Origin: an uncultured Bacteroidia bacterium
GTDB taxonomy: Bacteria; Bacteroidota; Bacteroidia; Bacteroidales; Prolixibacteraceae
Assembly: GCA_903905505.1 (NCBI GenBank)
Contig: CAIVGL010000004.1
Coordinates: forward strand, 118,034-182,033
Length of the DNA stretch: 64,000 nt
Reading direction: 5' to 3'
Below the pieces are notes generated by a model. It was not told the DNA's origin, did not search any database, and saw nothing but the letters and a program-made list of their open reading frames with translations. Numbering within the stretch: position 1 is the first letter of the stretch; the number at the start of each line of letters is the position of its first letter. Below, one piece after another: positions 53,696-61,424 of the stretch. The position numbers were made by a program, and so were the translations under genes.

Positions 53696-54682
53696 TTAAT
53701 TCAAGTATTTTTCAAAAAAGCTGCTCATTTTTTCTTGAGAAAATGCATTCACACGAAGAACAGCATCCATGGCATGTGGCCAACCCGGCACTCGGTAATA
53801 GACGTTAGGTACACCTAAACTATCCAGTTTTGCCTTTAGAATATCCGACTGACTTACTGGCACTAAATCATCTGAAGTCCCATGCAGAATCATCGTAGGT
53901 GGTACATTCCTCGTTGCATATTGTATTGGAGAAGCCTCTTTATAGATGTGCGGAGCCTCGCTATAGGGATGTGCCATAAATGAGGTAACCAAAATTTGGT
54001 TTTGAGCATACGAGGTGGTTAAATCAATCGGTCCGTAGATGTCTACTACCGCTTTGATATGGCGTGGGCTATTCTGAACCGCCGAACTATCCTTAACCGG
54101 CTGCGACTTCTTCCAGTCGTATGCCCCAAGTAAAGCCAAGTGTGCTCCTGCAGATCCTCCAATTAGAGCGATACGATCTGGATCGTACCCATATTGCTCC
54201 CCATGTTTATAAAACCATTGTATCGCATCTGAAATATCCTCTGCACAAGCAGGATATGGACTGTCTTTAAGCAGACGGTAAGATACCGTAGCCGTCATAT
54301 ACCCTTTTTTTGCAAACGCAACGGTATAGACTTTATAATCGGAACGTTTACCCGTGCGCCATCCACCGCCGTGAATAAAAACTAAGAGTCCTGGCTTAGT
54401 CTTAACCTTCGGCTTATAGATATCGAGTTGAAGCGATTTGCCATTGACATTTTTATACTCAATATCTTTAATCACCTCAATATCATCAGGTACAGCTGGA
54501 TTCATATCGATTAATTTTTCTAATCCTAAACCCACTGCAAGATAACCAGGGATAACAAAATGATACCCAACTGGCGGATTTTTCGAATTAATAGCAGACC
54601 AAATTCGCGGAACGGACAAAACTACTAGGCAACTACCTAGAAAAATCAATAATCCATACCCTATGCGTTTTACAATTCTCAT
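53696..54682 (-). CDS. Alpha/beta hydrolase (BD-FAE/Abhydrolase_3-like esterase), copy 1
   Basis: A 328-residue protein with an N-terminal membrane anchor (about residues 8-26). Its oxyanion-hole motif is IHGGGWRTGKRSDY and its nucleophile elbow is IGGSAGAHLALL (S177). The acid and histidine candidates are HGTSDDLVPVSQ and WPHAMDAV. The layout is that of carbohydrate-related carboxylesterases (acetyl-xylan or feruloyl types). It is paralogous to the protein encoded 39 bases upstream, with YGYDPDRIAL and YPACAEDI shared. Anchored facing the periplasm. Confidence 0.8.
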   Translation of the reverse strand: MRIVKRIGYGLLIFLGSCLVVLSVPRIWSAINSKNPPVGYHFVIPGYLAVGLGLEKLIDMNPAVPDDIEVIKDIEYKNVNGKSLQLDIYKPKVKTKPGLLVFIHGGGWRTGKRSDYKVYTVAFAKKGYMTATVSYRLLKDSPYPACAEDISDAIQWFYKHGEQYGYDPDRIALIGGSAGAHLALLGAYDWKKSQPVKDSSAVQNSPRHIKAVVDIYGPIDLTTSYAQNQILVTSFMAHPYSEAPHIYKEASPIQYATRNVPPTMILHGTSDDLVPVSQSDILKAKLDSLGVPNVYYRVPGWPHAMDAVLRVNAFSQEKMSSFFEKYLN

Positions 54683-54721
54683 CTCAACAAGTTTTTATAT
54701 TAAATTAGATCAGACCAAGTC

Positions 54722-55711
54722 CTATTTTAAAAATCGATCAAAAAAATCGGTCATCTTAGCCTCCGAATATTTATTCACTCGCTCTATCGCATCCATGGTA
54801 TGAGGCCAACCCGGAACTTTATAATAAACAGCTGGAACTCCTAAACTATCCAATTTTGATTTCAATAAGTCTGACTGACTAATTGGGACAATCTGGTCAG
54901 CAGTGCCATGTAAGATCATCGTCGGAGGATTATTCCGATTGACATAATGAATTGGCGAAGCTTCGACATATAACTGAGGTGCTTCAGCATATGATTTCCC
55001 AATAAATCCAGTAACAGTAGGATTTGTGCGCGAGAAATCCGTGGTGAAATCGGTTGGGCCATAGATGTCGACCACTGCCTTCAGCTTATGCTTAACAACG
55101 GTTGACGTATCTGGCAAAGAACCACTCTTTTTCCAATCGTAGGCAGCCAACATAGCTAGATGAGCTCCTGCCGAGCCGCCAACAAGGGCAATCCGATCTG
55201 GATCATACCCATATTGATCTCCATGCTGAAACAACCAAGCCACAGCATCGGTAATATCTTCGGCACAAGCAGGATAAGGAGCCAGATTTAAAAGACGATA
55301 AGATACTGTTGCTGTGACATACCCTTTTTTTGCAAATGCCAAAAGGTAAAACAAGTAATCAGCACGATCGCCACTTTTCCATCCACCGCCATGAATAAAC
55401 ACAATTAGTGGAGCAGTAGACTTAAGCGATTTTTGTTTATAAATATCGAACTGCAACGATTTGCCGTTGATATTCTTATACTCCACATTTTTAAATTCTT
55501 GGATATCTGAAGACACTGGAGGCTGTCTATTAATCATAGTCTCAATCCCGACTTTAATTGCCACATAGGTGGACACCAAGGAGCCATAGCCCACTGGTGC
55601 CTTATCGGAATTAGCCGCTGACCAGAGACGCGGAGTCACTAGAAGTAACCCACAAAGAATCAAAATGGCTAAAAGGCCAAGTGCGATGTTTTTAAGAATC
55701 CGAACAATCAT
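54722..55711 (-). CDS. Alpha/beta hydrolase (BD-FAE/Abhydrolase_3-like esterase), copy 2
   Basis: A 329-residue paralogue of the preceding esterase: N-terminal anchor (about 8-26), IHGGGWKSGDRADY, VGGSAGAHLAML (S180), HGTADQIVPISQ and WPHTMDAI. The stop of the ceramidase-fold gene upstream directly abuts its start, so translation is probably coupled to that gene. Two near-identical esterases in one operon suggest acyl groups at two positions or on two sugars. Confidence 0.8.
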   Translation of the reverse strand: MIVRILKNIALGLLAILILCGLLLVTPRLWSAANSDKAPVGYGSLVSTYVAIKVGIETMINRQPPVSSDIQEFKNVEYKNINGKSLQFDIYKQKSLKSTAPLIVFIHGGGWKSGDRADYLFYLLAFAKKGYVTATVSYRLLNLAPYPACAEDITDAVAWLFQHGDQYGYDPDRIALVGGSAGAHLAMLAAYDWKKSGSLPDTSTVVKHKLKAVVDIYGPTDFTTDFSRTNPTVTGFIGKSYAEAPQLYVEASPIHYVNRNNPPTMILHGTADQIVPISQSDLLKSKLDSLGVPAVYYKVPGWPHTMDAIERVNKYSEAKMTDFFDRFLK

Positions 55712-57274
55712 CTATTCGTGCTGATTTAATTCATTCAACAACTCTTTCAAATGCTGATGCAGTGCAGGAGCCGTTTCAGGACCTAATGAATTAACCTCAC
55801 CATAAGGGGCGCCATCTCTTTTGTAGGTAAATGGTTTCTTCTCATCCCATTGACTCTTTGGCACAATATAGCCAATCTCATCATTGGCCAGACCGAACAC
55901 AAATTTATATTTACCTTTCATCAGTTCCCGAACAGCAGGGACTTCTGCTGGAGCGATCTTGTAATCCTGACCTTCAGGAGCTTCTACCCCACCATTCAGA
56001 ATTTCAGGATAAATCTCTCCTGGGACAGTTGCAAAAGAGAGTGGTCCGATTTTAAACACCGAGACTTCAGAACGCATTTTCATCCACCCTGTAGTCCCAC
56101 GATCAAGAACACCTAATGCGGTGCCAAGTTTAAAGTTAACATTATAGATAGGCAGATAGATCGTTTTTGTGATTAAAGAGATAGCAGCGGTATCAATAGT
56201 ATCCGTTGGCTTATCCATTGCATTCAAGGCTAATAGCGCTAACTTCTTTCCTTGTGCTTCAGTCTTCTCAAAAGTGGGCTCTTTATATTCTTGAGATGTA
56301 AATGGATCCTTAATGGACATGCGAGGATGGGTGGTCATCAACCCTCCAACTGCCCCATTAATATATACGGCAACTCCACCAATACCCTTTTTCATTAGGC
56401 TATCTTTATTGAATACACCCTTTTCAACCCCTTCTCGCACATAGTGAGGAAAGTCGGAGGAGATCAAAAGATTATCGCTCCAAAGCGTCTCTGGATGATC
56501 GGCCCAAGCCACCAAAGAACCTAAGACAGCACCATTCTCTTTATCGATTGCCTTTATCAATCTTAGACCTGAATCGAAAACTTCAGGCAACCGCGAGTCT
56601 AGCAATAAGTCACTAGCTCCAGTAAGATCTTGAGATACTTCTAGTTTCGCTGGACGAATATTCTTAACCGCAGTTAATACGGATTTTACAACTTGTGATT
56701 TTACGTATTCAAGGTATTTCTTGTTAATCCCACTCCGGAAATGCGAATCTCCCCATAGTCCTAAAAGGTCTTCGCCTTCATGGGTATGGGTAGAGGAGAT
56801 AATTGTATAGGTCATTCCCGCTTCGGCAGGGATCCGTTTACGGATGTCGATAATATCATCATTCATAAACCCAATGGCATCTAGAACAACAATTCCCACT
56901 CGGGTCTTGCCATCGTCGATAACCATGGTACGAGCCCACACGTCATCATGTATACCATTAGCTGCGCGGGAGTTTCCAAATCCAGCAATCCACACGCCAT
57001 CAAAGACGCCATTGCCATTCCCATCGGTAAACGTATCGCCATCTTCAGGATGATACTCTGCGTCTTTATTCTTATCAACCCACCGATCTGGCACTTCTGG
57101 CGTAATTGGGAAAGCAGCAAAGCCAGCCTTTAATCCAGCAGGTTTCTGATCTAGGATTTTCATATCCACTGAATAGCCCGGATTTCTATCTTTTAGGTTA
57201 GAGTACATCCAACCAATCAAACCAACCAGAAACACCAAAACAAGTATCCCTAAGCCTTTAAAAAATGTTTTCAT
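55712..57274 (-). CDS. Membrane-anchored neutral ceramidase-fold hydrolase, paralogue C
   Basis: A 520-residue protein with an N-terminal anchor (residues 7-26). The domain start is LKAGFAAFPITPE. Zinc motifs are SSTHTHEGEDLLG (H163, H165) and AWADHPETLW (H260). In place of the ceramidase serine it has NGAVGGLMTTHPRM, so threonine (T314 or T315) aligns by eye, as in the paralogue at 46508. An insertion after residue 65, VDKNKDAEYHPEDGDTF followed by TDGNGNGVFDG, is rich in aspartate and asparagine and looks like a calcium-binding loop. It shares the operon with two esterases and two phosphoesterase fusions. Confidence 0.7.
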   Translation of the reverse strand: MKTFFKGLGILVLVFLVGLIGWMYSNLKDRNPGYSVDMKILDQKPAGLKAGFAAFPITPEVPDRWVDKNKDAEYHPEDGDTFTDGNGNGVFDGVWIAGFGNSRAANGIHDDVWARTMVIDDGKTRVGIVVLDAIGFMNDDIIDIRKRIPAEAGMTYTIISSTHTHEGEDLLGLWGDSHFRSGINKKYLEYVKSQVVKSVLTAVKNIRPAKLEVSQDLTGASDLLLDSRLPEVFDSGLRLIKAIDKENGAVLGSLVAWADHPETLWSDNLLISSDFPHYVREGVEKGVFNKDSLMKKGIGGVAVYINGAVGGLMTTHPRMSIKDPFTSQEYKEPTFEKTEAQGKKLALLALNAMDKPTDTIDTAAISLITKTIYLPIYNVNFKLGTALGVLDRGTTGWMKMRSEVSVFKIGPLSFATVPGEIYPEILNGGVEAPEGQDYKIAPAEVPAVRELMKGKYKFVFGLANDEIGYIVPKSQWDEKKPFTYKRDGAPYGEVNSLGPETAPALHQHLKELLNELNQHE

Positions 57275-57311
57275 ACGTGTAATTATTAAAGTCTAATTTA
57301 TGTTTAAAGGC

Positions 57312-60020
57312 TTATTTTGCATAATGAACAGCTCGCTCAACTTCTTCATCATCCATATCTGGTCCTTTCTCAATCTTGCGCCAGTCAATTGTCCGATTGT
57401 ATTTCTTCATCGCTAGATCGGCATCAAATATACGAGAATCGTGCTTCTCTAGGGTGTAAGGTGTGAAGTCAGGCTTGTCGGTAAAGAAATCTTGCAATAA
57501 CGAGGCCGTCACATCAAACTGATTAACATAGTTGACGTTTAAAATGTTGTAAATAGTTTTCAGGATCGATCCAAAGTTCGCGTGAGTATGCGAGACATAG
57601 CCCTTTTTCACATAAGGACCTTCCATCATCAAAACTGAACGATGAGCATCGATGTGATCACTACCCCCTTGTGGATCGTCTTCGGTAATGATCACCAGCA
57701 TATTCTTCCAGTATTTTGTCCGAGACAAGAAATGCAAGATTCGACCTACGGCAAGGTCATTATCAACCATAAAAGAGTGTGGATAGAAGTAACCATCTTG
57801 AGGTCGCACCCCTGCCCCATGATCATTTGGAACCTGCATCGTTAAGAGCGATGGGAGTTTTTCTTTTCCTTTGATCCACTTCTCTGTAAACTCCTTTTCA
57901 AACTGATCCATTCGATATTGATCAGGGATATTGGTATTAAACCCAGCATAATTATGACTAGTCCTGGTGAAAAGAGCTTTTTGCATCGGAACCATCACCC
58001 GATGGGCCGCGCCGGTATTCACATCGCTCCACTCTTCGCGAACATGGGCCGTTTCATTTGCCTGCCCAAAATTATAAAAGGAAACTTTAGCTCGCTCTAG
58101 GGCCTCCCACAATCCCCCAATTTCAGCATAATCTTCAGGATCCATACTTCCTGTCGTTCCTGGATGTCTCCGTCCAGGAGCCGAAGAGAAAAGCTTTGTC
58201 GTTTTTGAAACACTTGAATTCACCTCAACCCACTCATTAGGGATAACACCTGCGAGCCAATGATGACCATGAATCGAGGCATCACTATCGCAATAGTAAT
58301 TATCTGAGAATGCAAATTGCTTTGCAGCTTTAATATGGTTTGGACTTATCCTGAGATTTGGAAATTTCTTGCGCAACGTATCCGGAAGCGTATATTCACA
58401 GTTAATACCAAATCGAGCCAAGGTACTGTCACCCGTAGCATTGGTCAACTGACCAAAGATCTCGTCATAGGTGCGATTTTCCTTCGTGATATAAACAATA
58501 TACTTGATTGGCGACTTACGAATACCTGGCAATGGAGGCAATGGATTTTTATCATCAACTACCGATTTCTGAACAAATGTATTATCTATGGATTGCTGTG
58601 TAAGGACTTTTAGCTGAGTAGCAGTAGGAACAGCAATTTTCTGAAAACTCCCAAGCTGTATATCCCCAACGTAATCCCCTTGAATTGGTTCGATAAAGCC
58701 CTTTCCTCCATTAGGACCAGCACCTAATCCTCGACAAGTGGTCGCATATAGTTCCTTCTCATCTTTTGACAACAAGACCCGCGTTGGGCCCCATCCCGAT
58801 GGAATAAGACCTTTAGTTGTTCTGCTCTGAACATCAATAACAGCCACCGCATTAAAACCAAGAAGCGCCACATACAATGTTTTCTCATCCCTACTGAGTG
58901 TTAAACCAAATGGCAATAAGCCTCGATAATGATCAATACGTGCATCCACTTTAATAGAAATATGGCCTAAGATCTTGTGATTCTTATAATCCAGAACAGA
59001 GATATTGTCGTTAGAGGCATTTGTAACGTAGGCCAGATTAGTCCCAACTGCGATCGAATTCGGACTAGCCCCTCCAACAACCTCCGCACCTTCCACCATA
59101 TGCCCAATCTGATGGCCAGTTTTAAACTTATCCATCACCTGATTGGTCTTTAGATCGATGGTAAATACACTCATAGCATCAGGATGGAGTGGACTTCCTA
59201 ACCCAGGAATCTGACGCCCCTCGACAACCGTTCCATGAATAGATTCCTTCGTGTTGTCCCCATATGGATGATGAGAGATCAACAATGAATCGAGATTCTT
59301 GGGCGTTGCACCTGTGATTAAAGGATAAGAATACACACCCACATTCGCGACAAAGGCAGTCTTGTGATCAGGACTTAACGAGAGTCCGAATGGCTGGCGA
59401 CCGACAGGAATAGAAGCGGTTATTTTTTTAGTTGCCAAATCAATTCGAACCATTCTAAAGTTAGCACGATCAAGCACAAGCAATTCATTGTTCTCCTCAT
59501 TGAGAACTAAATCGGAGGTAAAGCTGTCGACGTAATCTTTATTTGCGACTGAGCCATTCAAGGAGATTGAATCGAGTCTTTCGAGTTTTTGAATGTCGTA
59601 AAGGATGACTGCACCATTATCGCCCCCACTGAGATAAATAGTCTTTGAATCTTTGGCAAAAGCCACACCCAAGCAAGACCCATTTGACAAGGGGGATTTA
59701 ATTTTATTGTCATAACTTGGAACACGGATCGTCGCCAAAGAAGGTAAATCAACGATCGTAAATACCCCATTATGCAAGGCTACTGATTTCGTCCCATCGG
59801 GAGATATCGCAAGGCCGTAAGGATCGTTGGTGATTCGAATAAAATCGCCAGCGGGAGTCAGAAACCTCCCACTAGGCAAGATCGTTGTCCCCTTCTCATT
59901 GATGACCGCAAACTTATTCGCTGCAGGCACGGCTAAGATTTCAACTGGTTTTTGGGAATAGCTCTTTTCTGACAAAAGGAAGAGAAGAGCTGAAAATAAA
60001 ATGGTTGAAAATAATCTCAT
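57312..60020 (-). CDS. YncE-type beta-propeller fused to phosphoesterase (PF04185-like), copy 1
   Basis: A 902-residue secreted protein; signal peptide to about KSYSQ (residue 23). Residues about 24-480 form a seven-bladed YncE-like propeller (YGLAISPDGTKSVALHNG, YLSGGDNGAVILYDIQKLERL, GRQPFGLSLSPDHKTAFVANVG). Residues about 505-870 form an alkaline-phosphatase-superfamily phosphoesterase: YIVYITKENRTYDEIFGQL, SDASIHGHHWL, ITEDDPQGGSDHIDAHRS. This domain occurs in phospholipases C and acid phosphatases. The substrate is probably a phosphodiester or phospholipid-like molecule. A full-length paralogue lies 1.4 kb upstream in the same operon. Confidence 0.82.
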   Translation of the reverse strand: MRLFSTILFSALLFLLSEKSYSQKPVEILAVPAANKFAVINEKGTTILPSGRFLTPAGDFIRITNDPYGLAISPDGTKSVALHNGVFTIVDLPSLATIRVPSYDNKIKSPLSNGSCLGVAFAKDSKTIYLSGGDNGAVILYDIQKLERLDSISLNGSVANKDYVDSFTSDLVLNEENNELLVLDRANFRMVRIDLATKKITASIPVGRQPFGLSLSPDHKTAFVANVGVYSYPLITGATPKNLDSLLISHHPYGDNTKESIHGTVVEGRQIPGLGSPLHPDAMSVFTIDLKTNQVMDKFKTGHQIGHMVEGAEVVGGASPNSIAVGTNLAYVTNASNDNISVLDYKNHKILGHISIKVDARIDHYRGLLPFGLTLSRDEKTLYVALLGFNAVAVIDVQSRTTKGLIPSGWGPTRVLLSKDEKELYATTCRGLGAGPNGGKGFIEPIQGDYVGDIQLGSFQKIAVPTATQLKVLTQQSIDNTFVQKSVVDDKNPLPPLPGIRKSPIKYIVYITKENRTYDEIFGQLTNATGDSTLARFGINCEYTLPDTLRKKFPNLRISPNHIKAAKQFAFSDNYYCDSDASIHGHHWLAGVIPNEWVEVNSSVSKTTKLFSSAPGRRHPGTTGSMDPEDYAEIGGLWEALERAKVSFYNFGQANETAHVREEWSDVNTGAAHRVMVPMQKALFTRTSHNYAGFNTNIPDQYRMDQFEKEFTEKWIKGKEKLPSLLTMQVPNDHGAGVRPQDGYFYPHSFMVDNDLAVGRILHFLSRTKYWKNMLVIITEDDPQGGSDHIDAHRSVLMMEGPYVKKGYVSHTHANFGSILKTIYNILNVNYVNQFDVTASLLQDFFTDKPDFTPYTLEKHDSRIFDADLAMKKYNRTIDWRKIEKGPDMDDEEVERAVHYAK

Positions 60021-60031
60021 TCGTTAAATAG

Positions 60032-61405
60032 TTAATCCAATTTCACAATAAAAATTTGCTGCCTTGTCTCTTTTTTTCCCTCTACAGGAATCAATCGATT
60101 ATAGGCTAATGTCTTTTCATCATTTGACCAAACGAGATTAGACAAAGGCTTTTCGCTCTTGGCAGTAATCTGCTTAACTCGCTGATCAAAAGGACGATCA
60201 GAGACCTCTGTAAGCACAATACTATTATCCCAAATGTATAAAATATGTTGGTTGTCTTTCGACCAGCGGACTACTCCCTGGACATCAGTTGGATGATTAG
60301 TAAGTTGAATTGGGCTTCCTCCGGCAGGAGAGATTCCAAATACCTGTTTGACACCCTTCTGATCAGCTGCGATAAAAGAGATTAGCTTGCCATCGGGTGA
60401 TGATCGAACAACACCTCCGCATCCTGGAAACTTCGTATCTGCCGTATGTGTTAATCGGCGCTGAACTGTCCCTTTAGGAGGCATAGGAAATGTTGTGCGA
60501 GTCCCTTCTAATGGACCAAATTCACCAGGGACATTCAGTGAGTCAGGAATATCGACCACAAAAAGTTCATCAACTGGCTTTCCATCTTTATTATTAACCT
60601 TTCCTATAAAAGCACGAGCTACCTGAAGTGTGCCATCGGGTTTTGTATATCCAGAAGTTCCAATCCAGCTATCAGAAGCAGCATTGCTGATCTCATCGCT
60701 TCCAGGCTTAGGATCGGGAACAACACGAACCACGACAGCGCTATACCAAGTTCCAGCAACATTCTCATCGGGGTGACCAGGATGTACTGTTACCCGGTGA
60801 CGATTATTGGATACGGCAATGGTACGTAAGTTCCATTTAATGCCTGTTGAGTCTTCAAATTTCTTCATGATGGCATCGTTGTAGGTATAGCCTACCCATT
60901 TGCCATCTCTACTCCATTCGTGACGGTGTGTTCCACCGCGCAAAGCTCCAGGAGAATAAGGGAAAGTGATGTCGCGAGCATCCATTAGAATCGGAACATT
61001 GGGATTGTTATCATCCACCATCACACCCGTACGACGCCATTGTTGATAAGGATTTTCTGCCGAGCAGACCTCTAACCCATGAATAAAGATGACCCTATTT
61101 TCTGTGGGACTATAACTTGCCGCTCCAGCTCCTGGACCAAAGTCGTGGTTGTCTTTCACGCCAAACAATACTTGGTTCTCTCCTGTCTCAATGTTTATAC
61201 GCTCCACCGATGGACTCCCTCCGATACCGCCAATACCCGTGCGAGTATCATAGACAAGCCACTTTCCATCAGGCGAAAAATTGTCGTTGTTGTCAAGGTC
61301 ATGGTTCTTAGAAGAGTCATTCGTAAGTTGAATTTCTGTTTTAAGAATTACAGGTTTGGCACATGCAGCAAGCACCAAAAATCCAAGCAAAAGTTTATAG
61401 TTCAT
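60032..61405 (-). CDS. DUF3748 (YidR-like) TolB-type beta-propeller lipoprotein
   Basis: A 457-residue lipoprotein from the ATG at 61405; the signal ends in LVLAAC (C15). An alternative ATG at 61438 would overlap the preceding gene by 14 bases. PD40/TolB-like blades are visible: NFSPDGKWLVYDTRTG, HEWSRDGKWVGYTYND, RSSPDGKLISFIAADQKG and VRWSKDNQHILYIWD. The GPGAGAASYSPTENRVIFIHG and GCGGVVRSSPDG motifs match DUF3748. Function unknown. It sits between two propeller/phosphoesterase fusions with 11- and 19-base gaps, and may bind the same substrate. Confidence 0.78.
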   Translation of the reverse strand: MNYKLLLGFLVLAACAKPVILKTEIQLTNDSSKNHDLDNNDNFSPDGKWLVYDTRTGIGGIGGSPSVERINIETGENQVLFGVKDNHDFGPGAGAASYSPTENRVIFIHGLEVCSAENPYQQWRRTGVMVDDNNPNVPILMDARDITFPYSPGALRGGTHRHEWSRDGKWVGYTYNDAIMKKFEDSTGIKWNLRTIAVSNNRHRVTVHPGHPDENVAGTWYSAVVVRVVPDPKPGSDEISNAASDSWIGTSGYTKPDGTLQVARAFIGKVNNKDGKPVDELFVVDIPDSLNVPGEFGPLEGTRTTFPMPPKGTVQRRLTHTADTKFPGCGGVVRSSPDGKLISFIAADQKGVKQVFGISPAGGSPIQLTNHPTDVQGVVRWSKDNQHILYIWDNSIVLTEVSDRPFDQRVKQITAKSEKPLSNLVWSNDEKTLAYNRLIPVEGKKETRQQIFIVKLD

Positions 61406-61424
61406 CGGGTTTAATTTAGTTCGT

